Assembly (NCBI GenBank): GCA_945860355.1 | Contig: CAMARB010000015.1 | Coordinates: 1-38,311 of the forward strand | DNA: 38,311 nucleotides | Reading direction: 5' to 3' | Origin: Chthoniobacter flavus | GTDB taxonomy: Bacteria > Verrucomicrobiota > Verrucomicrobiia > Chthoniobacterales > Chthoniobacteraceae | Made by a program: the position numbers and the translations under genes | Shown here: one piece after another, positions 15,539-24,763 of the stretch | How positions within the stretch are numbered: position 1 is the first letter of the stretch | Layout: every line of letters begins with the position of its first letter | Notes under the pieces: generated by a model | What the model was told of the DNA's origin: nothing | The model's input: only the letters and a program-made list of their open reading frames with translations | Databases searched by the model: none

Positions 15539-17751
15539 ATACCACGACTTCCGTGCCGGCCATCCACGAGGGCAACCTCCAAGCGATTCTGCGAGCCGAA
15601 CACGGAGACCCGTTCTCGGTCCTGGGGATGCACTCCGTGGACGAACAACTGGTGGTCCGCGTTTTCCGGCCCGACGCGGCCGCGGTGACGGTGGAGAACC
15701 TGCTCGACGGCAGCCGCCACCCCGCCGTGCGGATCAACGAGGCGGGTTTTTTCGTCGCGCTCATTGAAGGCGCCACCGAGCGGTTCCCTTACACCCTGCA
15801 TTTTGTGTCCGCAGACGGCCATGCCTGGACGGAGCGCGATCCGTATTCGTTCGGGATCCTGCTGGGGCCGCTCGACCTCCATCTTTTTGCCGAGGGCAAC
15901 CACATGGAGCTCTACCACAAACTCGGCGCGCATCTGCGCGAGGTGGACGGGGTCTGGGGCACGTCTTTCCATGTCTGGGCGCCCAACGCGCAGCGCGTCA
16001 GCATCGTGGGCGATTTCAACCGCTGGGACGGCCGGGTCCACCCCATGCGCAAACTTCTGGGCTGCGGCGTGTGGGAGATTTTCCTGCCCGGGATCGGCGA
16101 AGGCGCCCATTACAAGCTGGAGATTCGCCAGGCGCACGGCGGTGTGGCGCTCAAGAGCGATCCGTTCGCGTTTTACAGCCAGCACGGCACCGCCACAGCC
16201 TCCCTGGTTTTTGATCTGCACCGCTACCGCTGGAACGACGAGGCTTGGATGGCCGCCCGGAAAGAGAAGGAATGGCACCGCAGCCCGATCAGCATTTACG
16301 AGGTCCACCTCGGCTCCTGGCAGCGGAAGGTGGAGGAGGGCAACCGGTTCTTCAGCTACCGCGAGCTGGCCGACACGCTGCTGCCGTACGTCCTGGAGCT
16401 GGGCTACACCCACATCGAACTGTTGCCGGTCGCCGAGCATCCGTTTGAGGGCTCCTGGGGTTACCAGGTCACCGGGTACTACGCGCCCACCAGCCGGTTC
16501 GGGAACCCCGACGAGTTCCGCTATTTCGTGGACCGCTGCCACGAGGCGGGCGTCGGCGTGATCCTGGACTGGGTGCCAGGGCATTTCCCGAAAGACGCCC
16601 ACGGCCTCGCGGAGTTCGACGGGACCGACCTTTTTGAGCACTCCGACCCGCGCCAGGGCGAGCACATGGACTGGGGCACGCTCATCTTCAACTACGGCCG
16701 CAACGAGGTGCGCAACTTCCTCATCGCCAACGCCCTTTTCTGGTTCCACCACTACCACATCGACGGCCTGCGCGTGGACGCCGTGGCCTCGATGCTTTAC
16801 CTCGATTACTCCCGCCAGCCGGGCGAATGGATCCCCAACATCCACGGCGGCCGAGAGAACCTCGAGGCCATCTACTTCCTCAAACGCTTCAACGAAGTCT
16901 GCTACGAGCGCTTCCCGGGCATCCTTACCATCGCCGAGGAATCCACCGCCTGGCCCGGAGTCTCCCGCCCCACCTACCTCGGCGGCCTCGGGTTCGGCTT
17001 CAAATGGAACATGGGCTGGATGCACGACTTTCTGAGTTACATGCAGAAAGACCCGGTCCACCGCCGGTTTCACCAGGGGGACATCACGTTCTCGCTGATC
17101 TACGCGTTCCACGAGCACTTCATGCTCGTGCTCAGCCACGACGAGGTGGTGCACGGCAAAGGCTCGATGCTCGACAAAATGCCGGGCGACGTCTGGCAGA
17201 AGTTCGCCAATCTGCGGATGCTCTACGCATGGATGTACGCGCACCCGGGCAAGAAGCTGCTGTTCATGGGAGGCGAATTCGGCCAGTGGCGGGAATGGAA
17301 CCACAACCAGTCGTTGGACTGGCATCTGACGCAATGGCCCGAACACGCGGGGCTCAGCCGGCTCGTCCAGCACCTCAACTGGCTCTACAAAAACGAGCCG
17401 GCGCTTTACGACCAGGACGACACGTACGAAGGCTTCGAGTGGATCGACTTCCACGACAGCGACAACTCGGTGGTGGCGTTTAAACGCAAGTCCAGGTCCG
17501 GCGAAACCCTGGTGTTCGTCATCAACGCGACGCCCGTGGTCCGCGAGGCTTACCGGGTGGGGGTCAACGGCGAGGGCTGGTACGAGGAAATCCTCAACTC
17601 GGACGCGGCCGTGTATGGCGGCAGCAACGTGGGGAATTACGGGGGCGCCCGCGCGGAAAACATCGCGTGGCAGGGCAAAAGCCATTCCCTGATCCTGCGC
17701 CTTCCGCCGCTTTCCGTGACCGGGCTCAAACGGCGGATCGAACCCGTCTAA
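15535..17751 (+). CDS. glgB: 1,4-alpha-glucan branching enzyme
   Basis: GH13 motifs '[10 protein letters not shown]', '[17 protein letters not shown]', '[13 protein letters not shown]', '[13 protein letters not shown]', '[20 protein letters not shown]'. ATGA overlap with upstream GT4 gene fixes the start. Confidence 0.97.
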   Translation: MNTTTSVPAIHEGNLQAILRAEHGDPFSVLGMHSVDEQLVVRVFRPDAAAVTVENLLDGSRHPAVRINEAGFFVALIEGATERFPYTLHFVSADGHAWTERDPYSFGILLGPLDLHLFAEGNHMELYHKLGAHLREVDGVWGTSFHVWAPNAQRVSIVGDFNRWDGRVHPMRKLLGCGVWEIFLPGIGEGAHYKLEIRQAHGGVALKSDPFAFYSQHGTATASLVFDLHRYRWNDEAWMAARKEKEWHRSPISIYEVHLGSWQRKVEEGNRFFSYRELADTLLPYVLELGYTHIELLPVAEHPFEGSWGYQVTGYYAPTSRFGNPDEFRYFVDRCHEAGVGVILDWVPGHFPKDAHGLAEFDGTDLFEHSDPRQGEHMDWGTLIFNYGRNEVRNFLIANALFWFHHYHIDGLRVDAVASMLYLDYSRQPGEWIPNIHGGRENLEAIYFLKRFNEVCYERFPGILTIAEESTAWPGVSRPTYLGGLGFGFKWNMGWMHDFLSYMQKDPVHRRFHQGDITFSLIYAFHEHFMLVLSHDEVVHGKGSMLDKMPGDVWQKFANLRMLYAWMYAHPGKKLLFMGGEFGQWREWNHNQSLDWHLTQWPEHAGLSRLVQHLNWLYKNEPALYDQDDTYEGFEWIDFHDSDNSVVAFKRKSRSGETLVFVINATPVVREAYRVGVNGEGWYEEILNSDAAVYGGSNVGNYGGARAENIAWQGKSHSLILRLPPLSVTGLKRRIEPV

Positions 17752-17777
17752 AACCCCGGGCGGCCCCAAATATTAGG

Positions 17778-17805
17778 TTGCCGGAAAATCAATTCGTCCT
17801 ATTTT
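17778..17805 (+). promoter_or_regulatory. Possible sigma-70 promoter (TTGCCG-16 bp-TATTTT) for the prepilin-like gene
   Basis: Visual match in an AT-rich intergenic stretch; weak. Confidence 0.25.
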
Positions 17806-17830
17806 TTGCATGCAGCGACCCCAACTCCCC

Positions 17831-18532
17831 ATGAAAACCCCCAATCAAAAAGCATTCACCCTGATCGAACTGCTCGTGGTGATCTCCATCATCGCGATCC
17901 TGGCCGGCATCGCCCTTCCGGCGTTCACCGCAGTGCAGACCAAAGGCGCCCAGACCAAGGCCCTTTCCAACGCCAAACAGATCGGCATGGCCTGCAAACT
18001 GTTCGCCGGCGACTACAACGGAAACTTCCCGCTCTACACCGATGTCGCCAACAAAACCCTGGCCACAAACGGAAGCGATTCCAACGCAGTGCTTCAAACC
18101 TTGATGCCCGATTACCTCCCGGACAAATCGATCTTCGCGATCCCCAAATCGGCTTTCTGCAGGAACGCAGGCACGGCGAGCACGGGTGCCAACGCATTGC
18201 TCCTCAACGCCCTCGAAAACGAGTGGGCTTATGTTCTGGGCCTCACCGACACGTCCAATTCACAGTGGCCTTTGATCGCTAGCGGTTTCGCCGCTCCCGC
18301 CGCAGGGACCTATGTCGATGACGAGACGGCACAGGGCGGCATTTGGAGAAACAAGGCAGCCATCGTGATCCGTTGCGATATCAGCGGTAAAGTGGAGAAG
18401 CTCGTGGGGACCACCACCAAGGTCGTGCCTCGGAGTGACAGCGACCCGACGAATGCTTTCGTTTATACGGCAGCCTCCGGCAACGTCCCCGCTTGGCTGG
18501 GTGCGGGAACGTCCGTCCTCAATCCGAAGTGA
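17831..18532 (+). CDS. Prepilin-type N-terminal cleavage/methylation domain protein (pseudopilin-like)
   Basis: 'KAFTLIELLVVISIIAILAGIALPAF' class III signal peptide; 'LSNAKQIGMACKLFAGDYNGNFP'. Confidence 0.92.
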   Translation: MKTPNQKAFTLIELLVVISIIAILAGIALPAFTAVQTKGAQTKALSNAKQIGMACKLFAGDYNGNFPLYTDVANKTLATNGSDSNAVLQTLMPDYLPDKSIFAIPKSAFCRNAGTASTGANALLLNALENEWAYVLGLTDTSNSQWPLIASGFAAPAAGTYVDDETAQGGIWRNKAAIVIRCDISGKVEKLVGTTTKVVPRSDSDPTNAFVYTAASGNVPAWLGAGTSVLNPK

Positions 18533-18560
18533 TCCGCCATTAAGGCATCTACCCCGTTCG

Positions 18561-18594
18561 AAAGGCGCGTTGCTCACCCAACGCGCCTTTTTTT
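18561..18594 (+). terminator. Rho-independent terminator
   Basis: AAAGGCGCGTTG-CTCACC-CAACGCGCCTTT perfect 12-bp stem followed by T-run. Confidence 0.92.
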
Positions 18595-18649
18595 TGCCTG
18601 TGTAGCCCGGAGGGAGACACACCGGCACAGTCAGCCTCCTCGTGCGACC

Positions 18650-20062
18650 CTACCGGATCTCCCCCACCACCGACTCCACCGTCCCGTCACTGAGCCGGGT
18701 GATGAGTTGGGTTCCCGCGACCAGCCCTTTCACGGACGGAATCAGCCGACCATCAGCGAGCGTCGTGATGCTGAACCCGCGCTCCAACACCGTCTGCGGC
18801 GCCAGCAACCGCAACATGTCCCCGCCCCGCTGCAGCCGTTGCTGACGCTCGGCGAGCCGTTGGCGCACGGCGCCAGCCAACCGCCGCTCCAGCGCGTCGA
18901 GCTGCTGCCGCCGCAGACCAATGAGTTGATCCGGCCGGTGCGCGCGGACCACTGCAAACAGATCCCCCACCCGGCGTCCCTCCCGGGAAACCCGGTCTCG
19001 CGCCGCCCGCCCCAACGCCTCCTGGGCCAGATCCAGCCGTTGCGCCGCCGCGTCCAGGCGCCGGGTCGGCTCGCTAAACAACGCCGCCCGGGAAAGATAC
19101 GCCACGCGGTTTTTCACCCGCTCGAGCACCAACAACACGGACCGCTGCAGCTGCGCCTGGGTCTGTCCCAGACGCCGGAGCAGTTCCCCCGTGTCGGGCG
19201 CCACCAGCTCCGCCGCCGCACTGGGCGTCGGCGCCCGCAGATCCGACACAAAATCGGCGATCGTGAAATCGATCTCATGCCCGACCGCGGAAACCACGGG
19301 AATCTGAGACGCGGCAATGGCCCGGGCGAGCGACTCGTCGTTGAACTCCCAGAGATCCTCCATGCTCCCGCCGCCGCGTGTCACCACCAGGACGTCCGGA
19401 CGCGGCAACCCGAGGGACTCCGCCTGGTTGAGCTCCGCAACCGCCGCGGCAAGTTCCTTGCCCGCGCCCGCGCCCTGAACCCGCACGGGCGAGACCAGCA
19501 CACGCAGCCAGGGGGCGCGGCGCTCGAGGATGTTGAGGATATCGCGCAAAGCGGCCCCGGTGGGCGAGGTCACCAGCGCCACCGTCGCCGGGAACCGGGG
19601 CAACGGGCGTTTCCGGGCGGGATCGAACAACCCCTCGGCGTCGAGCTTGCGTTTGAGCGCCTCAAACTTGGCCTGGAGCAGCCCCGCGCCACCGGCCTGG
19701 ACCAGCTGCACGTTGAGCTGATACTGACCGCGTGCCTCGTAAACGGTCAGAGCCCCGCGCACCTGCACCTGCATCCCGTCGGCCAGCGGCACCTGTTTGC
19801 GCCAGGAACCGCCCCTCGCAAACAACACGCAGGAGAGCTGGCTCTGCGCGTCTTTGAGCGTGAAATACTGATGGCCGCTGGCCTGTTTGCGGTAGTTGCT
19901 CACCTCGCCCTCCACCCACACCACGCCCAGCGCGCTTTCGATCACCCCCCGCACCACCCGGGTGACTTCCGAAACGGAAAACACCTGCGGCCCCTCCCCT
20001 GCACCCCACGCCTCCCGGGAATCGTTCCCGGCCTCTGCACTCTCCAACGGATCAAAGCTCAT
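18650..20062 (-). CDS. xseA: Exodeoxyribonuclease VII large subunit
   Basis: N-terminal OB-fold 'VFSVSEVTRVVRGVIE..LGVVWVEGEVSNYRKQASGHQYFTLKD', 'VTSPTGAALRDILNILERRAPWLRVLVSPVRVQG', 'VTRGGGSMEDLWEFNDESLARAIAASQIPVVSAVGHEIDFTIADFVSDLRAPTPSAAAEL'. Confidence 0.97.
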   Translation of the reverse strand: MSFDPLESAEAGNDSREAWGAGEGPQVFSVSEVTRVVRGVIESALGVVWVEGEVSNYRKQASGHQYFTLKDAQSQLSCVLFARGGSWRKQVPLADGMQVQVRGALTVYEARGQYQLNVQLVQAGGAGLLQAKFEALKRKLDAEGLFDPARKRPLPRFPATVALVTSPTGAALRDILNILERRAPWLRVLVSPVRVQGAGAGKELAAAVAELNQAESLGLPRPDVLVVTRGGGSMEDLWEFNDESLARAIAASQIPVVSAVGHEIDFTIADFVSDLRAPTPSAAAELVAPDTGELLRRLGQTQAQLQRSVLLVLERVKNRVAYLSRAALFSEPTRRLDAAAQRLDLAQEALGRAARDRVSREGRRVGDLFAVVRAHRPDQLIGLRRQQLDALERRLAGAVRQRLAERQQRLQRGGDMLRLLAPQTVLERGFSITTLADGRLIPSVKGLVAGTQLITRLSDGTVESVVGEIR

Positions 20063-20078
20063 TTTTAAAAAGAAGATT

Positions 20079-21425
20079 TCAGTCCCGCTCGGCCCGGTAG
20101 GCCTGCGCCAACAGACTCACCGGGTGCGCCACTTTCACCGCAAGCCCCGCCTGGTTCACGCCCGCCTCCAGTTGCACGCAACAGCCCGGGTTGGCCGCCG
20201 CCACCACGTCCGCCCCGGTCTTTTGGATATGGCAAAGTTTGCGGTCCAGGAGTTTCCCGGACATCTCGGGCTGGGTGATGTTGTAAATACCCGCGCTCCC
20301 GCAGCACCACGTGGCTTCGGGCAATTCCACCAGGGTCACGCCGGGCACGTGGGAAAGCACTTCCCGGGGCTGCTGCGAAATCCGCTGTCCGTGACAGAGA
20401 TGACAGGCCTCGTGATAGGTCACGGTCTGCGCCACGGGCGGAGCCGCGACGCGCGGGGGCCGGATCCCGATCCGCACCAGCCACTCGTGCACATCCTGCA
20501 CCCGGTCCGACCAGAGCCGGGCGCGTTCGGCGTAGTCGGGGTCCTCCGCCAGCAAGCGGTCGTAATGCTTGAGGTGGGAGCCGCACCCGGCGGCGTTGGT
20601 GATGATCGCGTCGAGGCGCTCCAATCCCCCGGCCTGATCCTCGAAGAGGTCGATGTTGCGCCGGGCCATTTCCCTGGCGCATTCGAGCTCGCCGTTGTGG
20701 GCGTGCAACGAACCGCAACAGGGCTGCAGCGGGGGTGTCACCACCTCGCATCCGTTGGCCAGCAACACCTCCACAGTGTCGCGGTTGACCTCCGAATAAA
20801 CCAGGTCCTGGACGCACCCGGTCAGCATCCCCACCCGGTGCCGCGCCACGGCGGGCCGCTCCCGCTCGGCGATCAATCCGTCGGAAAAACGCCGGCGCAC
20901 CCGCGGCGTGAGCGGCTCCAGCGCCCGCAGCTTGGCCGGAAGAAACCGGGTGAGCTGGTTCCGCCGCACCCAGCCCTCGAGCCCGGACGCCTGATAAACC
21001 CACAAAAGCCGTCCCAAAAACCGGAGCAGAGCGGGCCGGGTGAAAAGACCGTGCAGGGTGAGCGTGCGCACCAGGGTGCGTTGCGGGCTGGCCAGCACCT
21101 GGCTCGCCTCCACATCGGCCCGGGCCTCCTCGAAAAGCGTGGCGTAACTCACCCCGGCCGGACACGCCGTCTCGCAGGCCAGACACCCCAGGCAATAATA
21201 GAGTTCCTCGCCGAATCCGCGGCCCAATTCCAGGCCGCCCTCGGCCACGCTGCGCATCAGGGCGATCCGGCCCCGGGGACTGTGCCGTTCGAGTTTGGTG
21301 GCGTCGTAGGTGGGACAGGTGGGCAGGCACATCCCGCAATGCATGCACTGCTGCAAAACCGCCGCGTCGAGCTGCGCGAGATGCAGCGGCTTGCCCCCAA
21401 CCGGACTCGGCGATGCGGCGTTCAT
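20079..21425 (-). CDS. glcF: Glycolate oxidase iron-sulfur subunit (GlcF)
   Basis: Two 4Fe-4S motifs 'CMHCGMCLPTCP' and 'CLGCLACETACP'; CCG-type repeats 'PCCGSLHAHNGE', 'TWCCGSAGIYN'. Start placed at MNAASPSPVG, which overlaps the upstream stop (ATGA). Confidence 0.94.
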   Translation of the reverse strand: MNAASPSPVGGKPLHLAQLDAAVLQQCMHCGMCLPTCPTYDATKLERHSPRGRIALMRSVAEGGLELGRGFGEELYYCLGCLACETACPAGVSYATLFEEARADVEASQVLASPQRTLVRTLTLHGLFTRPALLRFLGRLLWVYQASGLEGWVRRNQLTRFLPAKLRALEPLTPRVRRRFSDGLIAERERPAVARHRVGMLTGCVQDLVYSEVNRDTVEVLLANGCEVVTPPLQPCCGSLHAHNGELECAREMARRNIDLFEDQAGGLERLDAIITNAAGCGSHLKHYDRLLAEDPDYAERARLWSDRVQDVHEWLVRIGIRPPRVAAPPVAQTVTYHEACHLCHGQRISQQPREVLSHVPGVTLVELPEATWCCGSAGIYNITQPEMSGKLLDRKLCHIQKTGADVVAAANPGCCVQLEAGVNQAGLAVKVAHPVSLLAQAYRAERD

Positions 21426-22798
21426 CGGTCGAAAATTTTGCCCGGATTCAACAACCCCTCCGGATCCCACGCCCGCTTGAGTTGACGCATCAGCTCCAGG
21501 CTGGCGTCGCCAATCGCTCCGGGCAGAAAGCGTTTCTTGGCCAGCCCCACCCCGTGTTCCCCGGTGATCGTGCCGCCCAGGCTAACGGCGTATTCGAAAA
21601 TCTCGCGCATCGCCGTTTCCACCCGCTCCATCTCGGCGAGATTACGTTCGTCGGTGAGAAACGTCGGATGCAGGTTCCCGTCGCCCATGTGGCCGAACGT
21701 GCCGATCCGCAACTGGTGCCGCTGGCCCACCTCCTGGATGAACTCGATCATGGCCGTCAGCGCGCTCCGGGGCACCGTGGCGTCCTCCAGGATCGTCGTG
21801 GGCGCCACCCGGGCCAGCGCCGAAAACGCCGCGCGCCGAGCCGCCGCCAGCTGCGCCGCATGCGCGGCGTCCCGCGCAAGCACCACCGAAACCGCCCCGC
21901 ATTGCCGGGCCACAGCCTCCATGGCTTGCGCCTGCTCCTCGACCACGGCGGGATGCCCGTCGGTTTCCATGAGCAAAAGCGCCTCGGCGTCCAGGGGCAA
22001 CCCGATCTTGGCGAAGTCTTCCACGCAGCGGATGGTGACCCGGTCCAGAAACTCCAGGGTGCAGGGGATGATCTTGGCTGCGATCAGCGCCGACACTGTG
22101 TCGGCGGCGTGCGACATCCGTGAGAACGTGGCCAGAAGCGTCTTTTTCGCCGCCGGCTTGGGCACGAGCTTCAAGAGGACCCGGGTGATGATCCCCAGCG
22201 TGCCCTCCGACCCGATGAACACGTCTTTCATCGAGTAACCCGCCACATCCTTCACGCATTTGCTCCCCAGCCAGACGCACTCCCCGTTCGCCAAAACCAC
22301 CTCCAACCCCATCACGTAATCCCGGGTGATCCCGTATTTCAACCCGCGCAACCCGCCGGAGTTCTCCGCCACGTTCCCCCCGATGGTCGAGATTTTCAGC
22401 GACCCGGGATCCGGCGGATAAAGCAACCCGACGGCGTCCGCCGCCTCGGCGATGCGCTGGGTGACAACACCCGGTTCCGCCAGGAGGGTGAGATTTTTTT
22501 CGTCCACCTCCAGGATCCGGTCCATGCGCACCAGGCAAAGCACGAGGCCGCCCGCCACCGGCACACTGCCCCCGCTCAACCCGGTGCCTGAGCCCCGCGA
22601 AACCACGGGCATTTTCCTGCGCCGCGCGACCTGAACGACCTGCTGCACCTCGGCCGTGGTTTCCGGGAAAACCACCACCGTGGCCGGGGAATTGAGGGCC
22701 GCCGTGCCGTCAAATCCGTAGGGAATCAGGTCCTCCGGACGGCTCAACACGCGTTCCGGGGAGAGGATTTCAACAAGCTCGGCAACGAGATCGCTCAT
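21422..22798 (-). CDS. glcD: Glycolate oxidase FAD-linked subunit (GlcD)
   Basis: FAD-binding type 4: 'VVFPETTAEVQQVVQVARRRKMPVVSRGSGTGLSGGSVPV', 'GGLRGLKYGITRDYVMGLEVVLANGE', 'GTITGEHGVGLAKKRFLP', 'LKRAWDPEGLLNPGKIF'. Start placed at MSDLVAELVE. Confidence 0.95.
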   Translation of the reverse strand: MSDLVAELVEILSPERVLSRPEDLIPYGFDGTAALNSPATVVVFPETTAEVQQVVQVARRRKMPVVSRGSGTGLSGGSVPVAGGLVLCLVRMDRILEVDEKNLTLLAEPGVVTQRIAEAADAVGLLYPPDPGSLKISTIGGNVAENSGGLRGLKYGITRDYVMGLEVVLANGECVWLGSKCVKDVAGYSMKDVFIGSEGTLGIITRVLLKLVPKPAAKKTLLATFSRMSHAADTVSALIAAKIIPCTLEFLDRVTIRCVEDFAKIGLPLDAEALLLMETDGHPAVVEEQAQAMEAVARQCGAVSVVLARDAAHAAQLAAARRAAFSALARVAPTTILEDATVPRSALTAMIEFIQEVGQRHQLRIGTFGHMGDGNLHPTFLTDERNLAEMERVETAMREIFEYAVSLGGTITGEHGVGLAKKRFLPGAIGDASLELMRQLKRAWDPEGLLNPGKIFDR

Positions 22799-22871
22799 GA
22801 GAGGTGCAGCACATAACCCGCTTTCCCTCCTCAGCGCCAGCAATTCGCCGCCCCGGAGGAATCAGCGGCGG

Positions 22872-23525
22872 TTACCGGAGCTTCTCGTAAAAACGCAACG
22901 CCTCGATCCGGCTCCCCAACTCACGCAACGGGTAAAGCCCACGCTCCGCGCCGGTGCCCGGATCCCGTGTGAGGTAATCGAACCCGGATTTACCGGCCAC
23001 CACCACAAAATGGGTGGTGCCGCCCGGCATCCGCAACCGGACAATCACCGGGTTGCCCCGGCACAGGTTGGAGTCGATCAGACGATAAGACGGCAGATCC
23101 TCATAGGCGTGCCGCACCTTGCCCGGCTCCAGCTCCGCGGCGGCTTCCCAGTAAATCCAGCCTTCCGGAGTGTATCCGCTGGCGCCGGTGAGGAAGGTGT
23201 TGAGGCGCTGCGGGTCCGTGTCCACGCCGTAATAGCTCAGCACCATGGCTGCGGAGGAAACGGCGCAGCCTTCCGCGCCCAGAGTGCCCTGCGTTCCCCC
23301 CAGTGGATCTTGGCCCCAACGCTCGTCGTTCTGCCGGAACGCGGGCACCGGCAACTCCAGCCGCCTCGGAAAATAGAAGCCCCCGCTCGGCTCCAGGATC
23401 CGGAGCGCATTCCAGTCGCGCCAAAGCCAGCCCGCTCCGCCCCCGAGAAGCAGCAGCGGCAGCCCCCAGAGCAAAAACTTCCGAAGCGCGCGACGGCGGT
23501 GGGGAGAGAGCAGCGGCGGATTCAT
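22872..23525 (-). CDS. Membrane-anchored C39-like (papain-fold) peptidase domain protein
   Basis: N-terminal TM 'FLLWGLPLLLLGGGAGWLW'; 'PAFRQNDERWGQDPLGG...EGCAVSSAAMVLSYYG' (Cys), 'TTHFVVVAG' (His), 'YLTRDPGTG' (Asp). Confidence 0.82.
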   Translation of the reverse strand: MNPPLLSPHRRRALRKFLLWGLPLLLLGGGAGWLWRDWNALRILEPSGGFYFPRRLELPVPAFRQNDERWGQDPLGGTQGTLGAEGCAVSSAAMVLSYYGVDTDPQRLNTFLTGASGYTPEGWIYWEAAAELEPGKVRHAYEDLPSYRLIDSNLCRGNPVIVRLRMPGGTTHFVVVAGKSGFDYLTRDPGTGAERGLYPLRELGSRIEALRFYEKLR

Positions 23526-23585
23526 GGGAGCGGGGTTCTACACGGGAAAACTGCGTGGTGCCAGCGGCGGGTCGGCTACTTTCTG

Positions 23586-23602
23586 GGATGCCTTCGGCAT
23601 CC
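23586..23602. repeat. Hairpin GGATGCC-TTC-GGCATCC in a probable intergenic repeat remnant
   Basis: Perfect 7-bp stem with 3-nt loop between the C39-like and MDR genes. Confidence 0.45.
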
Positions 23603-23651
23603 GAGAGCGCGCTTCTTTCATCTGTTTTAGATGCGTGAGCCCTGCGCGTCT

Positions 23652-24644
23652 TTAAGGCCGCAACAGGATCTTGCCGGAACGCCGCCCCTCCGCCGCGCGG
23701 ATCAGCGCCGGCTCGATCTGCTCAAGGGGGAACACCTGCTCGACCGGTGTCCACAACGCGCCTTGGCGGGCCATTTCAAAGAGCTCCGCAAACATGGCCG
23801 CCACGGTTTCCGGGCGCGCCTGTTCATACCAGCGTGTCATCCAAAAACCGCGCCAACGGAGGTCCTGGAAGATGAGCAGCCCGTTGGGAATCCGCATCGG
23901 TTGCCGGGCCATGGCGCCGTAGGTGACCAGGGTTCCTCCGGGCGCGAGAACCTTGGCGAGACGCAGCGCGCTTTCTCCGCCGACCGCGTTGAGCGCCAGC
24001 CGCAGGGGCGCCCCCCCGCACGCGGCTGGAATCTGGCTTGCCAGATCCTCGCCCTCCAAAAGCACCGCATCGGCGCCGATCGCGCGGAGTTCATCCGCCA
24101 ACTCCGGGCGCCGGACCACGTTAAGGGTCTTCAGGCCCCGATGCCGCGCGATCTGGATCACCGCCCGGCCCACCGCGGAGTTGGCCGCGTTTTGAAGCAC
24201 CCAATCACCCGGCTGCAAGGCCTCAAAATCAGCCAGCATCCGGAAAGCCGTTGCCGGATTCACCCGGAGCATTGCCGCCTGTTCCGGGGCAACCCCCGGA
24301 GGCGCGGCAACCAGGCTGTCGGCCGGAACCAGACAGGCCTCGGACCAAGCGCCAACGCCCGAGGGGATCAGCACGGTCTGGCCCGGCTCGAAATTTTCCA
24401 CGGCTGAGCCGAGCTCGGTGATGCGTCCGAAGCCTTCGCCGCCCGGCACCGCGCCGTTCTCGAGGTTCGGCTTCCGGGCGTAAGTCCCTTCAATCGTGTT
24501 GAGGTCGGCCGGGTGAATTGGGGCGAAAAGCATCTCCACGAGCACCTCCCCGGGGCCCGGCGACGGCAACTCGCGCGTTTCCAGATGGGCAACCGCCGGA
24601 GGCGGGCCGTGTTGGCGAAAGACAATGGATCGGGTTTTCATCAT
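23652..24644 (-). CDS. Zinc-type alcohol dehydrogenase/MDR family; trans-2-enoyl thioester reductase-like (MECR/Etr1-like)
   Basis: 'PGPGEVLVEMLFAPIHPADLNTIEGTYARKPNLENGAVPGGEGFGRITELGS', 'GDWVLQNAANSAVGRAVIQIARHRGLKTLNVVRR', 'ALNAVGGESALRLAKVLAPGGTLVTYGAMARQP'. Confidence 0.87.
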   Translation of the reverse strand: MMKTRSIVFRQHGPPPAVAHLETRELPSPGPGEVLVEMLFAPIHPADLNTIEGTYARKPNLENGAVPGGEGFGRITELGSAVENFEPGQTVLIPSGVGAWSEACLVPADSLVAAPPGVAPEQAAMLRVNPATAFRMLADFEALQPGDWVLQNAANSAVGRAVIQIARHRGLKTLNVVRRPELADELRAIGADAVLLEGEDLASQIPAACGGAPLRLALNAVGGESALRLAKVLAPGGTLVTYGAMARQPMRIPNGLLIFQDLRWRGFWMTRWYEQARPETVAAMFAELFEMARQGALWTPVEQVFPLEQIEPALIRAAEGRRSGKILLRP

Positions 24645-24763
24645 CAAACAGGTGGAGACAGGCGGCGGGAGGAGGGCCCTCTGAGCGGATTTCTGGGCTG
24701 GACCTCATCAGCATCGTGCAGGATTGACGAGCCGCGACTAATTTCCTTCAACTGCCCGCCCCA

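Noticed and set aside
15526-17769. 747-aa minus-strand ORF antisense to glgB (and similar 442-aa ORF antisense to purA)
   Set aside because: Shadow ORFs opposite well-supported housekeeping enzymes; no family motifs.
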